Source: Hypomesus transpacificus
Taxonomy: Eukaryota; Chordata; Actinopteri; Osmeriformes; Osmeridae
Reading direction: 5' to 3'
DNA: 64,000 nucleotides
Assembly (NCBI RefSeq): GCF_021917145.1
Contig: NC_061080.1
Span: 4,508,693-4,572,692, forward strand
Below, piece after piece: positions 22,401-31,868 of this stretch. Made by a program: the position numbers and the translations under genes. Each line of letters begins with the position of its first letter. The first letter of the stretch is position 1. The notes beneath the pieces are model-generated. The model did no database searches and was not told where the DNA came from. It saw only the letters and a program-made list of their open reading frames with translations.

Positions 22401-25400
22401 TGAGGTTGTGTCCTTGGGCAAGGCACTTCACCTGTACTTACTGTAAGTCGCTCTGGATAAGAGCGTCTGCTAAATGACTAAATGTAATGTAAAAGTTATC
22501 TTATACACAGCTTTACAGTGTTTTGAAGAGATAAGTTGTTATAAAAATATACTCCACCCTCTTGTCTGAGCTAGCATTTTTACACTCATTACATTTTAAT
22601 GGATCTGCTGGGAACGGAGGCTTACCTTATTGTAGTTACCAGACTTAATTCCCACTGGGATCTTGCTCTAAAAAGAGACACCACCAGAAAACAATAGGGC
22701 AGGTGAACATCTCATCACGTTTAATTTGATAGAGGTGGCAAACATACTCAATACCATTCCTAACTTCCCAAGGAGTAGCTTTGTCTTATGTACCAGAACC
22801 TGAAATAAATGGATAGGCATCATCCTGTATGATAATAGCCACAGATGAATTTAACCCATGTTGCTCATAGCTGTAGTGTACAAGTACATAACACCTACAA
22901 ATCAGGAGACAGTAATGGGTGATTTGGAATGGGCTATTGCTTAATGCAAGTCACTCAAAATAATGAAATGAAAGTTTGGCTAGAACAATTGCATTCTGCA
23001 TAAACTCTGACCTCCGGGCAGGGCTCAACGTGGCAGTCCTTGATGGAGCACTGTCCATCGTCCGGCCAGAAGGGACAGGGCCGCTTGAGGTTGACCTTCA
23101 GAGATACCAAAAGGAAGCAAGGTGATCCACTTGGCCATCCTCTAAGTACCATACCTATCATCTTGCTCAGGCTGACAACAAGGTTTTTCTGGATGCTGTA
23201 TCAGAAACGACTTGTCTAGGTCAATTAGACAATAAGACATGTTAGATGTGTATAGAGCCAAAACGTTTTTGGTGACATGTTTTATATGATTTCATGGACA
23301 GGTCAACCATGGATGACAACAAAGAGCTTATAAAACTCTCTCTTTCAAGAAATAAGACTGTGCCGTCTACATCGCTAGATCCATTTATTAAGTTGTCATT
23401 CATGAGGGCCACAGCTTACTGACAAGTCATTGATGCAGTACAGATCAGCACTGCAGGATCCAGATGCTCCCATTCACAAAATGAATAGTGTCCCAATGTG
23501 TATATTTTTCCTGTTTTGGGTTATTGATAAACTGTTCATCGAAGACGATAGCTTCCACATCAGGTAGTTTGGATTTTGTGTCCGTGTGCATTCAGTGGAT
23601 GTAGTCAAGCAGAGCGAGATTTTCATTTTTAGAACCCTCATTGATGATGCAACGCATAGTCTTGGCAGAATTGCCACGTCACCTTGCTAGTTATCACAGG
23701 ACCTTCAGTTTCCTACAGGCTTAATCTGCTTCTTTATTTTTGGTTGGCTAAGATCTCATCGATTATAGGGTGCATGCATACATTGTGACAAAACCAACAG
23801 TTGATTTTCAAACATTTAATTAATAGCCAAATCCAATTTGGGCAGGGGGGCTGACGTTCAGTGGTATAATATGGATACAGCGTCTGCTAAATTAACAAAT
23901 TATTAATTATAGTCTTTTATTGGTTACACATTTCCGAAATGGAAAACATGGTGTACACAGGAGCTTTGCTTAGCCGATTTGTTTGAGATTAGACTGTATC
24001 AGAATAAGGGTGTGTCTATTGTAAATAATCTAGTACATGCATTTTGACAAGGTGCCATTTTCATAAAAGTTAAATTGTCAAGAATATAATTTGGTTATTA
24101 AAAGGCATTATAAGTGAAGATGGACAATGTGGTGTACAAAGGGCATTGTTTTTGCCTATTTGTATAAGATTAGCATGCCTCAGATTATGGGTGTGATTAT
24201 GGGTGTGTCTATTGTCAAGCATTTAATACAACAACTTATTTGGTTAGTTCAACACTTAAGATGTAAATGTATTTGTTGTACAACACTGTCTGTTGACCTC
24301 TGACACTTCTTTAGCACTGTTACAGTCCACTTACCCTGTAATATCTGAAGTAGTCTTTCTCATTCAACTTCTTAATGCGCGGGTAAATCTTGAAGTTGTT
24401 GAAAACGTCAATGCTTTCAATGTCACAGAAGCAGTCGTCCAAGACACCAGTTAACTAAGGAAACAAAAAATTAGAGTTCCTTTTGGTATAAAATAAATAG
24501 AGGCATTTGGAAAAACAACTTGACGTCACTTCTTGTAATTTGTTTAAAATAACAAAATAGGTAGAGCGAGTGGCATCTCAAAACTTCCAGACTCAATCTA
24601 CTTTTAGCACGTACGTTGCCAGACTTGTGTTCAACATGTACAAAAAGCACAAGACACAAAACAGGTTGAAGTCATGCCACATCCTGAAAAAACTGATTTG
24701 TACAACAGATACCTGTTTTGTAACTAGGCTGACAAGTCTGTCCACTGAAATCTGTCACACGTTTCACTTTTATTATCCAATAGTGAACAGCAGGTTTATC
24801 CTCACATGCTATGTGAAATTAAAACTGTATTGAGCTAGTCAGATACCTGAGCCCTCACTCAGTATTAAGGTTTCAACCTAACCAATGCAACTTGTCACTA
24901 AATGATAAAAGTGAGCTGAGTGGACAATTATACTGGTTTCATGGTGAAAACTAGTGTATGTGGCACTAGAGGCATGTTCCTTTGGAACATACGCAACAGC
25001 TTGCTTTAAACTTATGCAATGCTTTCTCTAAGCATTTAATAGACTGTAAATGCTTTTGTTAACAAACTGTTATTTACAATATATAGTCAACGTGTCTGAC
25101 CTCAGAATGCAATAGTCCACTTATCATGACGAAAAGTTGTGAAGCCGTCCATATAAAACCAATTCCTCTGAGCATACCGGTATTTAATGGTTTTGCCGAT
25201 GAAGTCCTCAAAGGGAGCCACTCAGTTTTTATAAAACGCTATTTTAAGCTGTTGCAAAAAACATTTGAACTACTGACATGCTGGTATGACAGCGTTGATA
25301 AGGCAATTTAAAATAAGTAGTCAAAGAGAGCTGATGTAGAGGTTGTGAGAGAAGATGACCTGTCATTTCAGACCACTGACTCCTCGTGGGTATATCCCGC

Positions 25401-26247
25401 TTTGACCCCGCCTCCAAACAAAGCAGTGTACAAATTACAGCTGTCAAATTAGCCCTCGACTCCTACAATTGTAGTCTTCACTTCACTCGAGTACACGTGA
25501 TGTAGCAGTTCTTACACTGCACGGGACTACAAATCCCATACTGTATTTTTTACGAACCCCAAGTTTAACCAATCAGGGTACACCACGCTATATTCTTGTA
25601 TCGTTCCTGGTTCATGTATGCAAATGTGATTTTTCCATTCTACATATGTATAGAAAAGTTGTATAATTAAACCCCTTTTCTGATTGGTTTACCCTTCATT
25701 GGTAGCAAATAAACGTGATGTTTGTCTTGAGTTTAATATTCATGGGGCATGGACCAGACACTTCTCGAGATTTACGTACGTAGCCTACAATACATGTATA
25801 TTGTTGAATGAATATTATTTAGCACAATCTTAATATGAAATATAAGGTATTGGAGACAGCGTAGACAAATTGTACAGAGTTCAAATGAGAGGACAAAGAT
25901 GTATTTCTGAAGGTGTGACGTCAAATTAAGGTGACAGTAGAAAATGCTAGAGGATCTGGATCATATGCATAAAGTAAATGTCTGTAAGCTGGATGCCTTA
26001 CAAAGACATTACACTATCAGAAAATAAAATATTATTGAAATGACAATGAACATTGCCATTTTAAATTGGTGTTACTTACGTGGCAAAAGCAACTGTGGTC
26101 TTGATTGTCAGGTGTACTTTTTCTAGAATATTCATTCTGTGACGTTTTGGTCTTGGCACTGTTGTGAAACCAACCCAAAACAAAGTCCCCGAAGAACAAC
26201 CATACAAAAACTAAAAGTCCAACAGTCTGTATAGTTACCTTTATCAT
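16444..26247 (-). CDS. ero1b: ERO1-like protein beta (ER oxidoreductase), 16 exons, 489 aa
   Basis: Minus-strand exons in order: 26247-26080, 24454-24335, 23095-23012, 22667-22626, 21213-21131, 20934-20861, 20491-20371, 20167-20121, 19787-19776, 19665-19639, 18475-18383, 18184-17938, 17789-17720, 17189-17103, 16806-16673, 16504-16444. Frames join throughout to give 489 residues. The start is an ATG followed by a hydrophobic signal peptide ([17 protein letters not shown]). Later come [24 protein letters not shown], the shuttle pair in DCHVEPC, the FAD-region [11 protein letters not shown] and [11 protein letters not shown], and the active-site [27 protein letters not shown] matches ERO1B rather than ERO1A. 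The enzyme is an FAD oxidase of the ER lumen that re-oxidises protein disulfide isomerase and passes electrons to oxygen. Odd points are a 12-base exon, an unusual GTCAGA donor after exon 3, and the extra CFC cysteine pair near the N-terminus. Gene order with gpr137b supports the call. Confidence 0.95.
18640..19110. repeat. Dispersed repeat shared with 32790-33125
   Basis: Bases 18650-18990 and 32795-33115 share long blocks in the same orientation, such as ACAGAACAACACAAGGTCAG, then ACTGGGCACTGAAATTCTTA, then AGACAAGACAACGCAAGCAC and later ATCTATGCTGAGCTTA. Internally a segment ending CTATACTAACCCTAA is repeated. There is no open frame. It lies in an ero1b intron; the family was not identified. 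Confidence 0.8.
21297..21460 (+). repeat. tRNA-derived SINE, 5'-truncated
   Basis: This copy starts within the tRNA-like head at GGTTGCCAGTTCGATTCCCG (polymerase III B box). It continues with the family body (GTGTCCTTGGGCAAGGCACT...) and ends with the tail TAAGAGCGTCTGCTAAATGA, then CTAAATGTAAATG. It lies in the ero1b intron next to the exon at 21131-21213. Confidence 0.85.
21975..22088 (+). repeat. Old tRNA-derived SINE, degraded
   Basis: GGTGTAGCTCTGTGGTATAA resembles an A box, and AAGGTTACAAGTTCAAAACC a B box. The end CTATAAGCATCTGCTAAATG resembles the tail of the better-preserved copies. The body is missing. Confidence 0.55.
22365..22495 (+). repeat. tRNA-derived SINE, 5'-truncated
   Basis: B box GCGGGTTCGATTCCCG, body GTGTCCTTGGGCAAGGCACT, tail AAGAGCGTCTGCTAAATGAC. 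Compared with the copy at 21297 it lacks about 25 bases of the body after CACTTCACC. It lies in an ero1b intron. Confidence 0.85.
23850..23905 (+). repeat. SINE relic
   Basis: GACGTTCAGTGGTATAATAT followed by AGCGTCTGCTAAATTAAC joins an A-box-like head to the SINE tail. It is strongly decayed. Confidence 0.4.
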
Positions 26248-28359
26248 AATTATTCAGTGGTTGCAATAAGTACGAAGAAGGAACTCTGCGGAAATATATC
26301 TAGATAGCTGGCTAGCTAATCAGCTAGTGCTAGCTGATGCGCACTAATGCGAACACAGCTAAAAAATATATTGTAGTCACAATCAGTACGGTTATTATAT
26401 TGACATCCTCGATTATATGCTATAATTTCAGTTTTCCGTACTCACAAATAGTTGTTGGAATGTATGAAATCTAATTAAAATGGATACAAAATTAAATTCC
26501 CAGAGAGGTAGGACCAAGTTTAGACGTCTAAAAACACGACTTGATGAAGCAAGTCGGTACGGAAAGCCAAAAGGTTGAAAATACAATCGGTCAGCCTTAA
26601 ATAATATTATTTTTAGGAACGTTTCAACCATATTGTATTTTACAATAGAGACATTATTAGTCGATTTAAGGCCATGTTACGAAATTGTAATGTAAAACGA
26701 CATATCACTCACTACAGGTGGTGAACTAACTCCATGTAATTCGACTTTTGCCCTGGAATTTAACTTAACGTAAAGGTTTGCAATCGGCTGTTCAAGAGAT
26801 GCATACTTTGGGTTGAGTTTCTAGTATGCTTCTAGAAATGTATTTCTTTTTATTTTCTACCACAGGTAGTCTAGCCAGGACAGTGCATAGAGAAAATATA
26901 TAACTATGTGCCATTGTGTGACGTGATTACAACTCACCTAAATATTTAATATTTCAGTCGATTTTCCACCAATTATTTGACAATTGTCTCAATTGAAATA
27001 CGTAATTGTTTAAAACATGTTGGCTATGGCGTAAAGAAGGTAAATTAAGGTAAGCATTAATAGTGAAGACTGCTCGTAAACACCGCCCTCTTTGTGACTG
27101 GTGACAGGATGTGTCGGGAACTTTAACAATAACATTGTTTACAAGTTATCGAATTAAACTAGCTAGTAATAGTTGCTCGCTAGCTGGATACTTTTGACCA
27201 TACAATACATTTCCGTGCAACAAAATACGACTATTACTTTGCAGCAGTTAAGTTGATAATTAACTAGCTGATTATTTGTCTTGATGCTGGCGTCGTTAGA
27301 AACAACAACTAACCTAGCTAGCTACGTGTTGAGAGCTAGCTAGCTGTGTGATGGTGACATCATTACTGTGTTGTAACTAGCTACAAATGTGCACAACCTA
27401 ACATCACATCGCTATATCGACTAGTGGAGTAGGTGCATGATTGGCTTGTGGAATCAGGTAAGTAGCTAAAGTATATTGTAATGAAACCAATATTTTATCT
27501 GCAAGACAGAATGGCTAGCTACATGTATTGTTAGCATTGCAGTACCTGGCTATAGCAATCTATTAACGTTGATAAACTCAGTCAGATACTGTACAGTAAC
27601 CCACTAGCTTACAGTAGTAGCTGCTGGAATTGGAAGACCTGGTAAAGCTGTGTTGTAGCAGATAAATTCAATTTGGTGTTGCATAGTATTGTAATAGTAT
27701 TTATCGCTGGCAATCGTGACATATCAAAGCAAGGGGCCTAACTAATTATCTCGCCAGCTCGACTATCTAGTCAGTTAGCACTACCTAGTTAGCCTAGCCA
27801 GTTTGTCAAGATAACTTGCCTGCGTATTGATCACAACCCTACACAATTAGCTAGAATACCTGGCTGATAAGGTCGTCGATTTACTGCTAATGAGACTTAA
27901 AGGCAGGGTAGGCAATTTTGTTGAGATGCACTTTTTGTCATATTTGCCTTAAGTAACTTCACGTCTTGATAGCAACCAATATATCTACAAGTTTGCAGGT
28001 AATATGAAATCATTCCGACATTGGTGGGCATCACAATACTGTAATAAATGACCAATCAGGGGTAACCTCTCATCTCAAAAAGAAGCTAAAATAACTAGCT
28101 TCGCGCAACTTGCCAAACCTGCCTTTAAGAGCTGAACCGTAGTACCCTCTCGCCCAAATTCAGTAGAACGTTTGACTGGTTACAAAAACATCTGATTTGA
28201 CTTGGCCTCTTTTCCGAGGAGGGTTGAGTGACAGATGCCATATAGTTGTTTATACATTACAACTGCACATTTGATTTTACTGCTCTATATTGGGTATCAA
28301 TGATCAGCTTTAATATCTGTATAGCTTAGTAATTGTTCATGTTCCCCTGTGCTTACAGA
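26248..28359. other. Divergent ero1b/btbd3 intergenic region, CTAG-rich
   Basis: The ero1b start (26247, minus) and the btbd3 coding exon (plus) point away from each other, so both promoters should lie here. GCTAGC/AGCTAGCT palindromes are unusually dense at about 26300-26340 and 27150-27800. A possible untranslated first exon of btbd3 could end at AATCAG/GTAAGT (27456/27457); this is only a donor match. No coding exon was seen. Confidence 0.4.
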
Positions 28360-30775
28360 GGCCTGGATCCAAAAACTGAAGGATCACCCTACATCAACAC
28401 CAATATTTATTGGCCACAAGTCTGCCATGAGATCACTCATTTAAACAAACGTGGGAAGAAGATGGCTGCAGAGCTTTTTCCCACTAAGACGCCGGTCACT
28501 TGTGCCTCTGCTAGTACAGCTGTTCAGCAGTACCAGCAGCAGAATCTGAACAACAACAACACTATACACAGTTTTAATTGGCAAGGACTGTATCCTACCA
28601 TTCGAGAAAGGTGTGTGCTGTGCCAAGATTGCATTCCAAATTGTTCTTGTAACTTAAATGATGAGACAGCCTCTCACATGCAGGGCAATAGGCACAAAGA
28701 CCATGATTGAGACAGGCCGCTTATAACAGATATCAATAACCTCTATATTAAGTTAACTGGCTGAAATTTAACCCTGTCGCCATTGCTTCATCAGGTGGTG
28801 TAGGACAGTACAAATTTCACTGACATGTTTAACTTTTTTTTTTAAGTCTTCTTACCAATGCCACTCCTTCATCATATGATTCATTGACAGGAACTCAGTC
28901 ATGTTCAACAGTGAGTTGATGGCAGATGTTCACTTTGTTGTGGGCCCTCCAGGTGGGACCCAACGAGTTCCAGGGCATAAAGTAAGCGTGTTCTACTTTT
29001 CCAGTTGCAAATTACATTTACATTTAGTCATTTAGCAGATGCTCTTATCCAGAGCGACTTGCAGTAAGTACAGGGACATTCCCCCCCGAGGCAAGTAGGG
29101 TGACGTGCCTTGCCCAAGGACACAACGTCATTTTGCGGGGCGGGGAATTGAACCGGCAACCTTCTGATTACTAGCCCGACTCCCTCACCGCTCAGCCATC
29201 TGACTCCAAATTACTGTAAAAAAAACAAACAATTTGTTTAAAATAACCAATACATAATTTTTTTCCTTCTGGTTCACCTACTACGTATTTATTTTCTATG
29301 TTGCTCCTCAGTATGTTCTGGCTGTTGGAAGTTCAGTTTTCCATGCCATGTTTTATGGTGAACTGGCTGAGGATAAGGAAGAGATCCGTATACCTGACGT
29401 TGAACCTCCCTCTTTTCTGGCAATGTTGAAGTAAGTTTCTTTTTTCATATACAAGATCTAAGCATGTGGATTTGACTTATGAACGACTACTATGTGTTTC
29501 TGAGGGAGCATTACGTGAGCCTCCATTGGTTTCTGACAAAAGATGTTCAGTTGAGCAGTTTTCTTTCTATGCAGTGATTGATGTGGACATTGTCCTACAA
29601 TAGCTGATGAAAGTTAACTTTCATTTTAAGGGTTAACCCTGAATGCTGAGTTTTCTTAGAGGTCACTTAACTTATATTATACATTTTCTGCATGACTTCT
29701 ACAAGTTTTGTCAACTAAACATATCTACGCTTGACATTACAGGTACATTTACTGTGACGAGATAGACCTGTGTGCTGACTCTGTTCTGGCTACCCTCTAT
29801 GCTGCTAAAAAGTACATAGTGCCTCATTTGGCACGAGCCTGTGTTAACTTCCTGGAGACGAGTCTGAGTGCCAAGAATGCCTGCGTGCTGCTGTCCCAGA
29901 GCTGCCTATTTGAAGAGCCCGACCTAACACAGCGCTGCTGGGAGGTGATTGATGCCCAAGCCGAGTTAGCACTCCGCTCGGAGGGCTTCTGCGACATCGA
30001 CGCACAGACCCTCGAGAGCATCCTGCGTCGCGAGACCCTCAATGCGAAGGAGATGGTGGTGTTCGAGGCGGCACTGAGCTGGGCCGAAGCCGAATGCCAG
30101 CGGCAGGAACTGCAGCCCACCATCGAGAACAAGCGCCTGGTACTGGGCAAAGCCATCTACCTCATCCGTATACCGACGATGGCGCTGGATGACTTTGCCA
30201 ACGGAGCGGCGCAGTCCGGCGTGCTGACACTCAACGAGACCAACGACATCTTCCTGTGGTACACAGCTGCCAAAAAGCCCGATCTGCTCTTTGTCAGTAA
30301 CCCCCGCAAAGGCCTGTCTCCACAACGCTGCCATCGCTTCCAGTCGTGCGCCTACCGGAGCAACCAGTGGCGCTACAGGGGCCGCTGCGACAGTATCCAG
30401 TTCGCCGTGGACAAGCGTGTCTTCATTGCCGGCTTTGGTCTGTATGGCTCTAGCTGCGGCTCGGCAGAGTACAGCGCCAAAATCGAGCTGAAGCGTCAGG
30501 GAGTGTCCCTGGGCCAGAGCCTCATCAAGTACTTCTCCGACGGTTCCAGCAGTACGTTCCCCGTGTGGTTCGAGTACCCGGTGCAGATTGAGCCGGACAC
30601 ATTCTACACGGCCAGCGTGGTGCTGGACGGCAATGAGCTGAGTTATTTTGGTCAGGAGGGTATGACCGAGGTGCAGTGTGGGAAGGTGACTTTCCAGTTT
30701 CAGTGTTCCTCAGACAGTACCAACGGAACAGGTGTGCAAGGGGGTCAGATCCCAGAACTCATCTTCTACGCCTGA
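28360..30775 (+). CDS. btbd3: BTBD3 (BTB-BACK-PHR protein), 4 coding exons, 463 aa from the internal ATG
   Basis: Exons: 28360-28610 (ATG at 28462), 28891-28981, 29312-29430, 29743-30775. From MAAELFP the product is 463 residues. The N-terminus has an Asn/Gln-rich stretch (VQQYQQQNLNNNN) and FNWQGLYPTIRER. The BTB domain is at about 58-165 (LMADVHFVVG, HKYVLAVGSSVFHAMFYGEL). The BACK domain is at about 170-275 (ACVNFLETSL, LFEEPDLTQRCWEVID). The PHR domain is at about 310-460, with AYRSNQWRYRGRCDSIQFAV, and the protein ends GQIPELIFYA. BTBD3 and BTBD6 are close paralogues; VQQYQQQNL, the upstream reading WPQVCHEITHLNKRGKK and linkage to esf1 favour BTBD3. The frame stays open from the acceptor at 28359 into the ATG, so a longer N-terminal isoform from an upstream exon is likely. 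BTBD3 is linked to dendrite orientation in neurons and, by domain type, to Cul3 ligases. Most of the protein lies in one GC-rich 3' exon. Confidence 0.93.
29022..29208 (-). repeat. tRNA-derived SINE, full-length
   Basis: Read on the minus strand: GTCAGATGGCTGAGCGGTGA (A box), AAGGTTGCCGGTTCAATTCC (B box), body GTGTCCTTGGGCAAGGCACG, then a short G-run, CTGTACTTACTGCAAGTCGC and the tail CTAAATGACTAAATGTAAAT. The head looks like a leucine/serine-type tRNA. It lies in the btbd3 intron between the second and third coding exons. Confidence 0.9.
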
Positions 30776-31102
30776 AAATGTTAGATGCCACTTTTAAAAT
30801 CCAGGGCAATTTTTTTCTGATACTGCCATTTTGGAAGGGTAGGAAATTTAGGGGTAGGAAAACTGATGGAGATGGGATTTACTCTCAGGATGTTCTCATG
30901 TATCAAATCTTCATTTTGGCATATTTAACAAGTTTCTGAGTGGAAGAGTTTGAAATATTCTGCCTTAAGTCAGTGTGAAGGACCATGGTTGTGGTGACCT
31001 AAAGCAACAAAAAAGTATTTTTTTCTGTCAAATGAAGGATAATGTGCAAAGTGTTCAAAATATTTCACTCCGTATAAATGTTGTCCTTGGAACCTAACAT
31101 TT

Positions 31103-31108
31103 AATAAA
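31103..31108 (+). terminator. btbd3 poly(A) signal candidate
   Basis: AATAAA about 330 bases after the btbd3 stop. A C-run at 31133-31150 follows. Other AT-rich candidates lie further on, so the end used is uncertain. Confidence 0.5.
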
Positions 31109-31656
31109 AAACAGCACAAGTATGCAGTGTATTCCCCCCCCCCCCCCCCCACTCTTACATTGGCGATATAATTTGTTACACTACAAAAGACAATGACTAA
31201 AGATATGACTTTAGTACAAAATATTTCAACAGTTTCAAGAAACACTACATATATTTTTGTATTTCTAACTTGAGAAATGGTCAACAATTTTGATGGTGCA
31301 ATTTCTAAGGTTTTGTATTCTAAAACTGTTTTATTTTGTAGAACGTCAATCCGTTGTCATATGTGTGTCTTCAGATTAAAACAATGTTTATTTCATAATT
31401 AAAAGGTTTTCATGTAAATACTAACCTTTTGTATGTAAGCATATAAATAATATACTCATGGTACAGTATAACTTAATCATATACTGGACCCCCTATATGA
31501 AAGATTCTTTTTTGTATCCCCCTCACTAGCTTGTGTTTAGGTGGTGTATTCTAACAGGCAGTAAAGAGTCAAAGAATAACTTTGTGCTGTAATTGTGACA
31601 GTGCTGATGGGCCTATGAATGTGCTATGTTTGAATAATGACAAAGCTATCTAATTG

Positions 31657-31662
31657 TTTATT
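31657..31662 (-). terminator. esf1 poly(A) signal candidate
   Basis: AATAAA on the minus strand (plus TTTATT) about 207 bases after the esf1 stop. The convergent btbd3 transcript ends nearby, so the two 3' ends lie within a few hundred bases of each other. Confidence 0.6.
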
Positions 31663-31868
31663 TTTCTTCCTGTTTTTCTGTTTACGCTATTATTGACGTT
31701 GTTAGATACTATTAAACGTTATATGGAGATGTTGTCCAGAGTATAATATATTTCTGACTATTTACCCCAAGTGCATCTCTGTCACAAAGAAATGCAGTGA
31801 CAAGGTCCTGGAAATGTCTCAGAACAGCCCATCGCTTTTTATAGACAGTAATTCATTATAGGTAAATC

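Noticed and set aside
21297..22495. tRNA genes
   Set aside because: The A/B-box-like sequences are heads of SINEs; none folds as a complete tRNA followed by a T-run terminator.
25523..25542. ACTACAAATCCCA, a ZNF143-like site in ero1b intron 1
   Set aside because: Only the first half of the element fits and no exon lies nearby, so no promoter is claimed.
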